NCBI RefSeq assembly: GCF_014841615.1
Contig: NZ_JACYUG010000006.1
Location: forward strand, 52,638 to 116,637
Source of the DNA: Sphingomonas sp. CFBP 8760
GTDB lineage: Bacteria; Pseudomonadota; Alphaproteobacteria; Sphingomonadales; Sphingomonadaceae
Length of the DNA stretch: 64,000 bases
Direction: 5' to 3'
In this document: piece by piece, positions 25,382-35,159 of the stretch
How the letters are laid out: each line of letters begins with the position of its first letter
Numbering within the stretch: the stretch's first letter is position 1
Program-made: the position numbers and the translations under genes
Notes under the pieces: generated by a model
What the model was told of the DNA's origin: nothing
Database searches by the model: none
Seen by the model: the letters and a program-made list of their open reading frames with translations, nothing else

Positions 25382-26389
25382 ATGGCGGGCATCCTGAAGA
25401 CGTTGCGACGGGTGGCGGAAGTTGCGTTCCAGGAACCGATCGTCCGGTCGATCAACGGCCAGCACCAGTTGATGAAGCTGCTGTCCTCCGCCTGCTACAG
25501 CGGGCTGCTCGACCAGAGCCCGGCACTGACCCGGCAATATCTGAAAAGCCACCTCGCCCGGTCGCTGACGCTGGGGCAGCGGCGCGCGGCGATCGTCGCG
25601 CATTACCGCTTCGTCCAGGCGCAACTGTCCCCCGGCTTCTACGACCGGTTGCTGACCACCGGGGCGATGCTGTGGCGCAACGACGAGGTGGCGGGCAACT
25701 ATCATATCGGCCTGCGCCACAACGTCGCGCATTTCTATGAGGGCGATCTGCTGCTCGCCTTCTTCCGGCAGGACGTGCTGCTGTTCCAGCTGAGTTTCTC
25801 GGTGGTGCCGGGCGACATCGTCGGCGAGGCGGCGCCCCATGTCCTGTTCGTCGGCGGGGCGCAGGGGGCGGCGCCCGAGCGCGGCGAACTGCAACCGGCG
25901 GTGAAGGCCAGCCACGGCGTCGCGCCCTCGCACCTCGCGATGGCGGCGTTGCAGGGGGTGGCGATGGCGCTGGGGATCGCGACGATCGTCGGCGTCGGCA
26001 ACGACCAGCAACTGCTGAAATCGCGCGACGACAAGGCGGACTTCACCTTCGATTACGACCGTTTCTGGGCGATGTTCGGGGCGGAGGCCAACGCCGCCGG
26101 CCAATGGGCGATGCCCGCTCCCTTGCGCGAACGCGACCCAGCCGATTCCGGCGCGAGCGCGGCGCATCGCCGCCGCAGCCGCCGCAAGGGCGCGTTCAAG
26201 GCGGAGGTCCGCGATGCGGCACGCGCGACGATGACGTGCCATGCCGCCGCCCCGTCTTCCCCCGCTTCCCCCGCCGCCCCGCTGCCGTTCGCGGGCGAGA
26301 CGGTGGGCGGGGTCCGGCCCGACGCGATACCCGCAGCGCCCGCGCCCGCCGTCGTCGCCCGGCCCGTCCGCGAACTCGCCGCCGCCTGA
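25382..26389 (+). CDS. DUF535 (VirK/YbjX family) protein
   Basis: The 335-residue product matches DUF535: a conserved LLTTGAMLWRNDEV, the FYEGDLLLAFFRQDVLLFQLSFSVVPG core, and HLAMAALQGVAMALGI before FDYDRFW. VirK/YbjX proteins have been linked to envelope and virulence properties in enterobacteria; the biochemical role is unknown. The last 80 residues are a low-complexity Ala/Pro/Arg tail. The gene stands alone. Confidence 0.82.
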   Translation: MAGILKTLRRVAEVAFQEPIVRSINGQHQLMKLLSSACYSGLLDQSPALTRQYLKSHLARSLTLGQRRAAIVAHYRFVQAQLSPGFYDRLLTTGAMLWRNDEVAGNYHIGLRHNVAHFYEGDLLLAFFRQDVLLFQLSFSVVPGDIVGEAAPHVLFVGGAQGAAPERGELQPAVKASHGVAPSHLAMAALQGVAMALGIATIVGVGNDQQLLKSRDDKADFTFDYDRFWAMFGAEANAAGQWAMPAPLRERDPADSGASAAHRRRSRRKGAFKAEVRDAARATMTCHAAAPSSPASPAAPLPFAGETVGGVRPDAIPAAPAPAVVARPVRELAAA

Positions 26390-26508
26390 CCGCGGGTCAC
26401 CGGCACGATTGCACCCCCCGTCGCCTTATCCTATAGGCCCGGCCATCTTCCGCCCCGGCCCGCGACCGTCTCGCGCCGCCGGGGCCGCTCATTTTCAGGG
26501 GACCGCCC

Positions 26509-27288
26509 ATGGCTCGCCGCCGCCAGATCTACGAGGGCAAGGCCAAGATCCTGTACGAGGGTCCGGAACCCGGCACCCTCATCCAGTATTTCAAGGACGA
26601 CGCCACCGCGTTCAACGCCCAGAAGAAGGGCACGATCAACGGCAAGGGGGTGCTGAACAACCGCATCTCCGAACACGTCTTCACGCTGCTCGACCATATC
26701 GGCGTGCCGACCCACTTCATCCGCCGCCTCAACATGCGCGAGCAGCTGGTGCGGCAGGTGGAGATCGTGCCGATCGAGGTCGTGGTGCGCAACGTCGCCG
26801 CCGGCTCGCTGTCGAAGCGGCTGGGGATCGAGGAGGGCACCAAGCTGCCCCGCACGATCATCGAATATTACTACAAGGACGATGCGCTGGGCGACCCGAT
26901 GGTTTCCGAGGAGCATATCGCCTGCTTCGGCTGGGCCAGCCAGGAGGAGATGCACGACATCGCCGATCTGGCGATCCGGGTGAACGATTTCCTGTGCGGG
27001 CTGTTCGCCGGGGTCGGCATCCGGCTGGTCGATTTCAAGCTGGAATTCGGCCGCATCTGGGACAACGACTTCGGCCGGATCATCCTGGCCGACGAGATCA
27101 GCCCCGATGGCTGCCGGCTGTGGGACATGGAGTCGGGCGACAAGCTGGACAAGGACCGGTTCCGCCAGGATCTGGGCGGCGAGGCGGAGGCGTATCAGGA
27201 GGTCGCACGGCGGCTGGGCCTGATGCCCGAGGGCGAAGAGGGCGCGGTCCTCGACCTCGCCAGCCATCGCAAGCGCCGCGGCAAGTAA
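26509..27288 (+). CDS. purC: phosphoribosylaminoimidazole-succinocarboxamide synthase
   Basis: The 259-residue PurC (SAICAR synthetase) joins CAIR and aspartate with ATP in purine synthesis. Family segments include [48 protein letters not shown] and [10 protein letters not shown]. It starts a purC-purS-purQ run: purS begins ten bases after the purC stop. Confidence 0.96.
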   Translation: MARRRQIYEGKAKILYEGPEPGTLIQYFKDDATAFNAQKKGTINGKGVLNNRISEHVFTLLDHIGVPTHFIRRLNMREQLVRQVEIVPIEVVVRNVAAGSLSKRLGIEEGTKLPRTIIEYYYKDDALGDPMVSEEHIACFGWASQEEMHDIADLAIRVNDFLCGLFAGVGIRLVDFKLEFGRIWDNDFGRIILADEISPDGCRLWDMESGDKLDKDRFRQDLGGEAEAYQEVARRLGLMPEGEEGAVLDLASHRKRRGK

Positions 27289-27298
27289 GGGAAGACCG

Positions 27299-27529
27299 AT
27301 GAAGCTCCGTATCTTCGTGACGCTGAAGCCCGGCGTGCTCGATCCGCAGGGCCGGGCGATCCACCATGCGCTGGGCTCGCTGGGCTTTGCCGGCGTCGAG
27401 GATGTGCGCGCCGGCAAGCTGATCGAGATGCAGGTCGCCGACGATACCGACGATGCCGCGATCGACGCGATGTGCCGGCAGTTGCTGGCGAACACCGTGA
27501 TCGAGAACTTCCGGGTGGAGCGCGCCTGA
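27299..27529 (+). CDS. purS: phosphoribosylformylglycinamidine synthase subunit PurS
   Basis: This 76-residue PurS has the family pattern [29 protein letters not shown] and ends with [10 protein letters not shown]. It holds PurL and PurQ together in the FGAM synthase complex. Its TGA overlaps the purQ ATG (TGATG). purL is not in the window. Confidence 0.95.
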   Translation: MKLRIFVTLKPGVLDPQGRAIHHALGSLGFAGVEDVRAGKLIEMQVADDTDDAAIDAMCRQLLANTVIENFRVERA

Positions 27530-28197
27530 TGAAGACCGCGGTCGTCGTGTTTCCCGGATCGAACTGCGACCGTGACCTTGCGGTCGCGCTGGAGACGGTG
27601 ACGGGGGTGAAGCCGGCGATGGTGTGGCATGGCGACACCGACCTGCCCGACGGGCTGGGCGTGATCGCGGTGCCGGGCGGCTTCTCCTATGGCGATTACC
27701 TGCGCTGCGGCGCGATCGCCGCCCGCTCGCCGATCATGCGCGCGGTGGCCGAGGCGGCGGGCCGCGGCACCCCGGTGCTGGGCGTGTGCAACGGGTTCCA
27801 GGTGCTGACCGAGGCGGGACTGCTGCCCGGTGCGTTGATGCGCAATGCCGGGCTGAGCTTCGTGTGCCGCGACGTGGCGCTGACGGTGGCGAACGGCGAC
27901 ACCGCCTTCACCCGTGGCTATGCCGATGGCGAGCGCGTCAGCTTTCCCGTGGCGCATCACGACGGCAACTACTTCGCCGATGCCGACACGCTCGACCAGC
28001 TGGAAGGCGAAGGCCGCGTCGCGTTCCGCTATGGCGAGCCGGTCAACGGCTCGGCCCGCGACATCGCCGGCATCGTCAACGCCGCCGGCAACGTGCTGGG
28101 CATGATGCCCCATCCCGAACGCCGCATCGAGGCCGCGCACGGCGGCACCGACGGGCGCCGGTTGTTCGAGGGGCTGCTGGAGACGGTGGGGGCGTGA
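27529..28197 (+). CDS. purQ: phosphoribosylformylglycinamidine synthase subunit PurQ
   Basis: The 222-residue glutaminase subunit has the catalytic Cys in [11 protein letters not shown] and the His/Glu in MPHPERRIE. It supplies ammonia to PurL. It is coupled to purS at its start and to the GFA-family gene at its stop (GTGA overlap). Confidence 0.96.
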   Translation: MKTAVVVFPGSNCDRDLAVALETVTGVKPAMVWHGDTDLPDGLGVIAVPGGFSYGDYLRCGAIAARSPIMRAVAEAAGRGTPVLGVCNGFQVLTEAGLLPGALMRNAGLSFVCRDVALTVANGDTAFTRGYADGERVSFPVAHHDGNYFADADTLDQLEGEGRVAFRYGEPVNGSARDIAGIVNAAGNVLGMMPHPERRIEAAHGGTDGRRLFEGLLETVGA

Positions 28198-28649
28198 CCG
28201 ATCCCGCACTGACGATGCCGGTTCGCGGCGGATGTCTGTGCGGTGCGGTCCGTTACACGCTTGCCGCGCCGCCGATCGCATCGCGGCAATGCTGGTGCCG
28301 GCTGTGCCAGTATCTGGCGGCGGGCAGCGCGACCGCCAATCTGATCGTCGCGCGCGATGCGCTGACGATCGAGGGTGCGCTATCGCGCTATTCCTCCGTC
28401 GCCGATTCGGGCAGCGTGATGCACCGTGAGTTCTGCGGCACCTGCGGCACCCCGGTCGGCGGCTATGCCGAACCGCGTCCGCACCTCTATGTGCTGCGGA
28501 TCGGCACGCTGGACGATCCCGGCCTCTATCCGCCGCAAACGACGATCTGGACCGCGATGGCGCCGGCATGGGCGATGATCGACCACCGGCTGCCCGCGAT
28601 CCCGGGCCAGCCCGCGCCGCCCGTCACACCCGCGCCCGGAACGGCGTGA
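28194..28649 (+). CDS. GFA family protein (glutathione-dependent formaldehyde-activating-like)
   Basis: The 151-residue product has zinc-binding cysteine patterns of the GFA/CENP-V fold: [18 protein letters not shown] and [11 protein letters not shown]. The family was named for S-hydroxymethylglutathione synthase, but most members have unknown substrates. It starts with GTG overlapping purQ's stop, so it may be translated with purine genes by chance of placement. Its end overlaps the convergent transporter gene by 26 bases. Confidence 0.88.
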   Translation: MTDPALTMPVRGGCLCGAVRYTLAAPPIASRQCWCRLCQYLAAGSATANLIVARDALTIEGALSRYSSVADSGSVMHREFCGTCGTPVGGYAEPRPHLYVLRIGTLDDPGLYPPQTTIWTAMAPAWAMIDHRLPAIPGQPAPPVTPAPGTA

Positions 28650-29418
28650 AATCGGTGTCGGTGTCGAACACGTCGAAGCGCTCCGCGCGTTTCAGCGTAC
28701 CGACCACCAGATAGGTCAGCGGGGTCAGCAGGATCTCCCATCCCGTCTTCAGCGCCCATTGCGTGAACAGCACGGTGACGACCAGATCGTTGGTCCAGCC
28801 CGCCGCCCCCCAGAAGGCGAGCGGATAGAAGATCAGGCTGTCGACCCCCTGCCCCACCAGCGTCGACCCGATCGTGCGCGACCACAGGTGGCGCCCCCCG
28901 GTCATCACCTTCATCCGCGCCATGACATAGGCGTTGACGAACTCCCCCGCCCAGAACGCGCAGACGCTGGCCAGCACGATGCGCGGTACCTGCCCGAACA
29001 CCGCCTCATAGGCGGGCTGGTTGGTCCAGCCGGGCGCGGGCGGCAGCGCCACGACGATCGCGCTCATCGCCGCCATGAACAGCACCGCCGCCGTCCCCGC
29101 CCAGATCACCCGGCGGGCGCGGGCATAGCCATAGACCTCGGTCAGCACGTCGCCCAGCACATAGCTGATCGGAAAGAACAGGATGCCCGCCCCGAACGGC
29201 CAGTCGCCCAGCAGCGGCAGCCGGATCGTCGCCACCTTGCCCGCGCCGATCACGTTCGACAGCAGCAGGATGGTGACGAACGCCGCCATGACCAGATCGA
29301 AATGGCGGAAGCCCCCGCCCCCCGCCGCCCCGGCTTCGCCGCCGGTCGTCGCGACGATCGCGCGGTCGTCCGCGCCGTCATGGGCGCCGCCGCCCGCCCC
29401 CTTGTCGCCCTGCGCCAT
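28624..29418 (-). CDS. queuosine precursor transporter (YhhQ family)
   Basis: The 264-residue product has six or more membrane segments and the conserved ILFFPISYVLGDVLTEVYGYARARR of the queuosine precursor (preQ0/preQ1) transporter family, with DSLIFYPLAF and LLTPLTYLVVG further on. It imports a precursor of the queuosine tRNA modification. A start at 29454 would add 12 residues. The first 35 residues are a low-complexity acidic/Gly-rich cytoplasmic extension. Confidence 0.9.
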   Translation of the reverse strand: MAQGDKGAGGGAHDGADDRAIVATTGGEAGAAGGGGFRHFDLVMAAFVTILLLSNVIGAGKVATIRLPLLGDWPFGAGILFFPISYVLGDVLTEVYGYARARRVIWAGTAAVLFMAAMSAIVVALPPAPGWTNQPAYEAVFGQVPRIVLASVCAFWAGEFVNAYVMARMKVMTGGRHLWSRTIGSTLVGQGVDSLIFYPLAFWGAAGWTNDLVVTVLFTQWALKTGWEILLTPLTYLVVGTLKRAERFDVFDTDTDFTPFRARV

Positions 29419-29481
29419 GACGGCGGTTATGATCCCGGTTCCTTCCGGGCGCAATCCGCGCTAATCAAACCCATTCGCCGC

Positions 29482-29558
29482 GCGCCCGTAGCTCAGTCGG
29501 ATAGAGCACGAGCCTTCTAAGCTTGTGGTCGGTGGTTCGAATCCACCCGGGCGCGCCA
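29482..29558 (+). tRNA. tRNA-Arg (TCT)
   Basis: A complete cloverleaf: acceptor GCGCCCG/CGGGCGC, D-arm GCTC/GAGC, anticodon stem CGAGC/GCTTG with loop CTTCTAA (anticodon TCT), T-arm GGTGG/CCACC with TTCGAAT, and an encoded CCA. It reads AGA/AGG codons. Confidence 0.97.
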
Positions 29559-29682
29559 ATTACCCATGACAGGACGAACGGCGTCATGGTGCCGTGCGAC
29601 GTCAGCGAAGCGGGCGACCTTCTTGCGCGTAATTCAAGCACCCATGAGTCGTTGACGGCGCAATCGGCAGGATGATGATGGT

Positions 29683-29701
29683 CCGCCGGCAAGCCCGGCG
29701 G
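29683..29701 (-). terminator. hairpin after the aminotransferase gene
   Basis: A perfect 7-bp stem (CCGCCGG/CCGGCGG) with a five-base loop lies 20 bases past the aminotransferase stop. There is no T-run, so termination strength is uncertain. Confidence 0.35.
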
Positions 29702-29721
29702 TGCGACGTCGCTGATGTGAT

Positions 29722-30891
29722 TCAGGCCAGCACCTTGTCCAGTGCCCCGCAGAACGCCTTCATTTCCTGGATGGAGCCGACCGTCACCCGCGACACCGTC
29801 GGCCAGATCGGCCACGACCGGCCGATCTCGACGCTTTGTGTACGGAACGCGGCCTGCATGTCCTTTGCCGGGCGCGTCTTCCAATCGATCATGAACATGT
29901 TCGCGCTCGTCGGCTTCACGCTGATGTTGCGCGCGCGCAGATGATCGAGCGCGATCCCCCGCGCCTGGACCATCTCGGCACGCCGCGCGGCGATCAGGGG
30001 CGCTGCGGTCAGGCTCGCCGTCGCGCAGGCCAGCGACGGCAAGGGCAACGCGCCCGACTGCATCCCGCCATCGTAGCGGATCATCTTCGCGAGGATATCC
30101 GGTCGCGCCATCGTGAAGCCCATCCGCATCCCGGCCATCCCGAAAATCTTCGAGAAGGTCCGCAGCACGATCACGTCGCGCCCCGCCGTCACCAGCGGCG
30201 ACGCGACCGGCACGCCCGCGAAATGCGTGTAGGCCTCGTCCACCAGCACGACCGAGCCTGCCGGCTTGTTCGCGATCAGCCATTCGATGTCGGCGATCGG
30301 CGTGATCGTGCCCGTCGGGTTATTGGGCGTGCAGATGTAATACAGCCCCGCGTTCGGATCCGCCGCCAGCATCGCACGCACGTCATGTGCATAGTCGGCG
30401 GTCAGCGGCACGCGTTTGACCGGCGCGCCGAGCCAGTCCGCGGTCCGCCCGGCAAGCTCGAACGTCGGGTCCGCCACGACCAGACCCCGCTGTGGCGAGC
30501 AGAAGGTGACGATCGCGCGCGACAGCGGATCGCTCGATCCCGGCCACGGCGCGATATGATCGTACGGCACGCCCTCCACGGCCATCACCGCCTTCAGGAA
30601 GTGGTTGCGCTCGTCGTGCGGTGCATAGCGATTGCTGTTGGTGATGATCTTGCGCGCGGCGCGCTGGCCCGGGGGCAGCGGCCCGGCCCAGCATTCGTTC
30701 GCGCCGATCCGCACCTTGGCGGTCGGTGCCGGATCGGGAACGCCGCCCGAAGCCCAGGCCGGGCGGCCGAACGACGCCGCCACCGCGCCCGCCCCGAAGA
30801 TCCCCGCGATCCGTGCGAGTTGCCGCCGTGAATAGCCCCTGTCGAGCAGGTCGTCGCAGGCGTCTTCGGGAAGATAGGTCTTTTCGATCAT
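29722..30891 (-). CDS. Tat-signal PLP-dependent aminotransferase (histidinol-phosphate aminotransferase-like)
   Basis: The 389-residue product is a fold-type I aminotransferase: YYICTPNNPTGT, VVLVDEAYTHFAG and the PLP lysine in LRTFSKIFGMAGMRMG are visible. The first about 50 residues read YSRRQLARIAGIFGAGAVAASFG..AWASG, a plausible twin-arginine signal. An exported PLP enzyme is unusual. A GAGG site eight bases upstream supports the ATG. It is last in a minus-strand group with a TonB-dependent receptor and an M19 dipeptidase. A true HisC role is unlikely in that setting; a periplasmic amino-compound substrate is inferred. Confidence 0.8.
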   Translation of the reverse strand: MIEKTYLPEDACDDLLDRGYSRRQLARIAGIFGAGAVAASFGRPAWASGGVPDPAPTAKVRIGANECWAGPLPPGQRAARKIITNSNRYAPHDERNHFLKAVMAVEGVPYDHIAPWPGSSDPLSRAIVTFCSPQRGLVVADPTFELAGRTADWLGAPVKRVPLTADYAHDVRAMLAADPNAGLYYICTPNNPTGTITPIADIEWLIANKPAGSVVLVDEAYTHFAGVPVASPLVTAGRDVIVLRTFSKIFGMAGMRMGFTMARPDILAKMIRYDGGMQSGALPLPSLACATASLTAAPLIAARRAEMVQARGIALDHLRARNISVKPTSANMFMIDWKTRPAKDMQAAFRTQSVEIGRSWPIWPTVSRVTVGSIQEMKAFCGALDKVLA

Positions 30892-30917
30892 GGCAAGATC
30901 CTCGCTGGAGACAAAGG

Positions 30918-33302
30918 TCAAAGGTCGACCGACAGGCTGAGCTGTACGGTGCGCGGACTTAGGGGGCGGAAGAACCCGTCGCCGGTGATCGCCGGCGAGA
31001 TGAACGAGAGCACGTCCTTGTCGAACAGATTGTCGACGTTGACGCGGATCTTCGCGTTCTTGATCGGCCCCAACGAAAATCCGTCGCCGATATCGGCATA
31101 GGCGGAGAAGACGGTGAAGCCGGGGACGGACGATCCCGCGCTGTTGTCGAACGTCGAGAAGCGCTTGCTCGTATATTTCGCGGTGAGGTTGGCAACCAGC
31201 CATGGCGACGGCTCGACGGTGATGCCGCCCGACACAATCCACTTCGCGCTGTCGGGCAGGAACTTGCCCGCCGTCCGATAGGTCAGCGTCGGGGTTGCGA
31301 CGATGTCGTCCTGGAACTGTGCGTGATTGTACGTCACGTTCGCGTTGAAATAGGCGAACCCGCGCAACACGGTCGGCTTGACGTTGGCGAGCAACTCGGC
31401 GCCATACGCCTCTACCCCACCGACATTCTGGTAGAAGGTCTCGGTAACGTTGGTCGTGCCCGGCAGGATCGACGTGATCGACTGGATGCGATTGTCGAAT
31501 TTGGTATAGTATCCGGTCAGCGACGCTAAGAACTGCGGCTGCGTGGTCCGCACGCCCAGTTCGACATTCTTCGAGCGCTCGGGTGCCGGGGCCGCGACCA
31601 GCGCCGCCGAACTGGCGTAAGAGACCGAAAAGACGTCATCCATCCCCTTGGGCAGCGCCATGTTCTCCGCATAGGACGCGAACAGCTGTGAGCGGTGATC
31701 GGGCAGCTTGAACAGGATACCGGCGGTCGGGAGGAAATAGTCCGAATAACGGGCACGGTTGTATTGCGGACCCCAGCCGGCGACGGTGACTCCGCCCACC
31801 ACCCGTGCGTAATCGTTGAAGTCGCGGTAACCGCGATGCTGATAATCGAGATCGAGCATCTTGTTGCCGAGATCGAGGCTGAAGCTGTCGGTCAGCGCGA
31901 TCCGGTCGCGGACATAGAGCTGCGTCGTCTGCCGCTCGGTGCGATAGTTGCGGCGCAGGTACACGGGCTCGCTGTAGATCGGATCGGCGGCGGGCGACCC
32001 GCCGACCGTGTTGTAGCGCAGCTGCGTGCGGCGATATTTGTCCTGCTCCGCCCAGATCCCGGCGTCGAGTGCGTGGCGACCGACATCGGCGTGAATCGAC
32101 TGGACGATGCCGATCCGGTCGCCACCGACGCCCGACAGCCCGAACTGCGTGCCGCGGGGTGCGGTCAGCGCAAAGCCCCGCGCGGATTGCTGGCGATAGC
32201 GGGTCAGCGAATTGGCGTAGCTGTCGGGCGATACGCCGTAGCCGTCCTTGTCCTCCCAATAGAGCGTCGTCTCGGCATAGACATTGTCCGCGATTCCGGC
32301 GTGGAAGGTCGCGCCGTACAACTTGTCCTTCCGGACGTTGATCGCGAGATCCGAGACATAGGTGTAGTTGGCGTTCGAATATTGGGGGCCGCCCGCGACC
32401 GGCGCATAGACCGGAACCGTGCCCAGATAGCCGCGATACCGCCCGACATTGCCGCTGAGATCGGGTGTCGACGAGTTGTATTCGGCACGGGTGAGCGAGG
32501 GGGAATCATAATCGAAAAAGTCGTTGGCGACGAACTTGAATCGCGCCCAGCTCGTACCGCCGAGATCGACCTGCGCAAGCGCCTCCCAATGCTCGCGATC
32601 GACCGAGCCGGCGCCGCGCCACAGATCGGTGTCGAGCTTGGTCCGGCTGACATAGGCCTTCAATGGCCCGACCCGCCCGGTGCTGACGCGCACGAACGTC
32701 CGCTTCATGTCGAAATCGCCGAAGCTTTGCGACACGAACACGCCGAGGTCTTCCTGCGGTTCGATCGAGCGATACGACACGATCGGACCGAGCGAGGAAT
32801 AGCTCGGCATCGTCACCCCGCCCGCACCCGGCGAAGCCTCGACCACGCCGAGATTTTCGTTGTCGACGTAGCGGAAGACCGGGCTGCCCCCGAACGCGTC
32901 GCTGCGCCCGGTCGGGATGCCGTCGACGATGAAGCCGATCTGGTCCAGGTTGAAGGCGCGCACCTGGACGCTGTTGCCGAACTCGTAGAGGCCCAGTGCG
33001 CCGTCGGTCTGAACGTTGAAGCCCGGCAGCGATTCCAGCATCTTGAGGCCCGAGATGCCCGATGGCGCGGACAACAGCGCCTCCCGCGTGACCGCCACCG
33101 TGCTGGTGATCCGATCCTGCCCGACCGCCTCGTCGGCCTGGGAGATGCGCCGTCCATTGACGACGATGTCACCCATCGGTTCCTCGACGGCCTGGGGCTC
33201 GGCATTCCCCGCCGCCGCGACCTGTGCGGCGGCGAATGTCGGAACGGTAAGCGCGATCAACAGCGCGAGCGCGGTGCCGGTGGAATAATGGGCTATGGTC
33301 AA
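30918..33302 (-). CDS. TonB-dependent outer-membrane receptor
   Basis: The product (794 residues from the preferred start) has a signal peptide, a TonB-box/plug start (DIVVNGRRISQADE; plug IKMLESLPGFNVQTDG-type sequence) and a C-terminal beta-barrel ending in LSLSVDL. It imports a ligand across the outer membrane. A TTG at 33302 is preferred: AGAAGGGAG lies nine bases upstream and leaves a normal signal peptide. A GTG at 33365 would add 21 basic residues. It lies 26 bases before the aminotransferase. The ligand is unknown; the neighbours suggest a peptide-like compound. Confidence 0.88.
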   Translation of the reverse strand: MTIAHYSTGTALALLIALTVPTFAAAQVAAAGNAEPQAVEEPMGDIVVNGRRISQADEAVGQDRITSTVAVTREALLSAPSGISGLKMLESLPGFNVQTDGALGLYEFGNSVQVRAFNLDQIGFIVDGIPTGRSDAFGGSPVFRYVDNENLGVVEASPGAGGVTMPSYSSLGPIVSYRSIEPQEDLGVFVSQSFGDFDMKRTFVRVSTGRVGPLKAYVSRTKLDTDLWRGAGSVDREHWEALAQVDLGGTSWARFKFVANDFFDYDSPSLTRAEYNSSTPDLSGNVGRYRGYLGTVPVYAPVAGGPQYSNANYTYVSDLAINVRKDKLYGATFHAGIADNVYAETTLYWEDKDGYGVSPDSYANSLTRYRQQSARGFALTAPRGTQFGLSGVGGDRIGIVQSIHADVGRHALDAGIWAEQDKYRRTQLRYNTVGGSPAADPIYSEPVYLRRNYRTERQTTQLYVRDRIALTDSFSLDLGNKMLDLDYQHRGYRDFNDYARVVGGVTVAGWGPQYNRARYSDYFLPTAGILFKLPDHRSQLFASYAENMALPKGMDDVFSVSYASSAALVAAPAPERSKNVELGVRTTQPQFLASLTGYYTKFDNRIQSITSILPGTTNVTETFYQNVGGVEAYGAELLANVKPTVLRGFAYFNANVTYNHAQFQDDIVATPTLTYRTAGKFLPDSAKWIVSGGITVEPSPWLVANLTAKYTSKRFSTFDNSAGSSVPGFTVFSAYADIGDGFSLGPIKNAKIRVNVDNLFDKDVLSFISPAITGDGFFRPLSPRTVQLSLSVDL

Positions 33303-33439
33303 CGCGAATGGCTCCCTTCTGGATCGGCGAACCGACCGTTGAGTGCCTTCAGACCGACCGGCCACCGTGTACGGCGTCCCGGCCCCCTCCCCCCTCGTTC
33401 ATGCTTCGGCGGCCGTTCTGCGGCTCGCCGGCACCGCGA

Positions 33440-34669
33440 TCACGACGTCAAGGGTATCGCCGGCCTGGCCCCCGGCTCCGCCATCCGCTGCGCCTCGTCG
33501 AGGACGCGCAACGCGTTGCCACCCCAGACCTTCGCCACGTCCGCCGCGCTGAACCCGCGGGCGAGCAATGCCGCGGTGATCTTTGGATAGTCCGACACGT
33601 CGTTGAACCCGTCGACCCCGCCGCCGCCGTCGAAATCGCCGCTCATCCCGACATGGTCGATCCCCGCCACCTCGATCGCGTGCAGCAGGTGCTTCATCAC
33701 GTCATCGAACTTCGCTTTCGGCACCGGCCACTTCGTGTCGATCGCCTTGCGTCCCGCCACCAGTTTCCGGCGATCCGCGTCGGTCATCCGCTCGAAATCG
33801 ATGCCCGTCATCAGCGCCTTCATCGCCGCGTCGCGTTCGGCGATCCTGGGTTGCGGCACCATGTAGCCGTCGAACGCATTGACCTGAACGACCCCCCCCT
33901 TCGCCGCGAGCAGCCGGAGGTCGGCGTCGGTCGCGTTGCGCGGGTGATCGAAGATCGCGCGCACGCCCGAATGCGACAGGATGATCGGCGCCTTCGACAA
34001 TTCGATCATCTGGCGCAGCGACAGGTCCGAGCTGTGCGACGCGTCGATCACGATCCCCAGCCGGTTCGCCTCCGCGACGAACGCCCGCCCCTTCGCACTG
34101 AGGCCGTTCCATTCGGGCTTGTCGGTCGCACTGTCGGCGAGGTCGTTGTTCCTGAAATGCACGGGGCTCATCATCGTCACGCCGAGCCGTTGGAACGTCC
34201 GCATGAGCGTGAGGTCCGCCTCGAACGGGTAACCGTTTTCCATGCTCATGAACACGAAGCGCCTGCCCGTCGCGATCGCCGCGCGGGCCTCTGCCGATGT
34301 CGTCACCAGCCGGAACACGCCCGGATGGCCTGCGACCATCTCACGAATCTGCACCGCGCGGACCAGCCCCGCATCGCGTGCCGCCCGGTCGCCCTCGGGC
34401 GTCCGCGGCCCCTGCCCGGTATAGATCGCGAAGAACCCGCCATCGACGCCACCCTCCACCATCCGGGGATAGTCGACCTGATCGCCGGTCACCGCGACGT
34501 CGTGCCGGTCCATGATGCTCCACCCGGGCCGTCCGAGATTCGCCGGCGTATCGAAATGCGTATCGAGCACGATTGCGCGATCGTGCACCGCGCGTGCGGT
34601 TTTCCGATCGGGCGCCGCGCCGATCATCAGCGGCGCGGCAAGGAGGACGGCAACGATCATTCGCATCAT
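33440..34669 (-). CDS. membrane dipeptidase (renal dipeptidase-like, M19)
   Basis: The product (about 409 residues) has a signal peptide (VAVLLAAPLMIGAAP) and all M19 zinc-site motifs: LDTHFDTPANL (HxD), MSMENGYPFE (Glu), IDASHSSD and IILSHSGVRAI (two His). The family cleaves dipeptides, including D-residue and beta-lactam-like ones, at the cell surface or in the periplasm. Starts at 34687, 34666 and 34660 are also possible. It lies upstream of the TonB-dependent receptor on the same strand with a 137-base gap. Confidence 0.88.
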   Translation of the reverse strand: MMRMIVAVLLAAPLMIGAAPDRKTARAVHDRAIVLDTHFDTPANLGRPGWSIMDRHDVAVTGDQVDYPRMVEGGVDGGFFAIYTGQGPRTPEGDRAARDAGLVRAVQIREMVAGHPGVFRLVTTSAEARAAIATGRRFVFMSMENGYPFEADLTLMRTFQRLGVTMMSPVHFRNNDLADSATDKPEWNGLSAKGRAFVAEANRLGIVIDASHSSDLSLRQMIELSKAPIILSHSGVRAIFDHPRNATDADLRLLAAKGGVVQVNAFDGYMVPQPRIAERDAAMKALMTGIDFERMTDADRRKLVAGRKAIDTKWPVPKAKFDDVMKHLLHAIEVAGIDHVGMSGDFDGGGGVDGFNDVSDYPKITAALLARGFSAADVAKVWGGNALRVLDEAQRMAEPGARPAIPLTS

Positions 34670-35157
34670 TTCACCCGATCGAACCATTCGAGGAACACTT
34701 CCGACTTGCCTTCGGGCTTTTGCCCGTTGTTACGGCGTACTAACGAATTGCAAACCATCTAAAAAAGGCAATATTCTCCAGCGGCGACATCACCGCTGTC
34801 AAGACCGGAGATTTGCGATGCATCCACATTTAGTGGACTGCCCGGTATCTATTCGAGGCATGCATTGTTAGTCGGGCTGATATCGCCGTCAAGCGTTGTG
34901 ACGAAATTATGACTACTTGGTAGCCCGGGCCGCATCGTGTTGGCCGCGTGGTGGACGAGCGCGTCCGGTGTGAACGTAAATTGTCTCGCTCAAGCGGAGG
35001 GGCGTCTGCCCGGCGTGACATGGCGCGCTCGAAACCGGACGACATCTCGCTTGGGGTGCGGGACGATTTCCCGGTTGCTCTTGCGGTGTTTCCCTCGCCA
35101 GATGACGGGGGTTGGTTGCGAGCCTGCTCAAGGTTCTCCCGAGCGAAGTCGAAGGGC
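34670..35157. other. gene-free, relatively AT-rich stretch upstream of the dipeptidase
   Basis: No convincing gene is seen. The left part, with runs such as CTAAAAAAGGCAATATT, probably contains the dipeptidase promoter. The right part ends in a short dispersed repeat (35121-35159) at the joint with the transposase remnant. An open frame at 34948-35163 has no family resemblance. Confidence 0.5.
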
Positions 35158-35159
35158 TG
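35121..35159 (+). repeat. short dispersed repeat (CGAAGTCGAAGG type), copy 1
   Basis: The segment reads GAGCCTGCTCAAGG then TTCTCCCGAGCGAAGTCGAAGG, a variant of a short imperfect palindrome common in sphingomonad and related genomes. It lies exactly where the N-terminal half of the IS5-type transposase is lost. A related copy is at 35355-35377. Confidence 0.6.
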
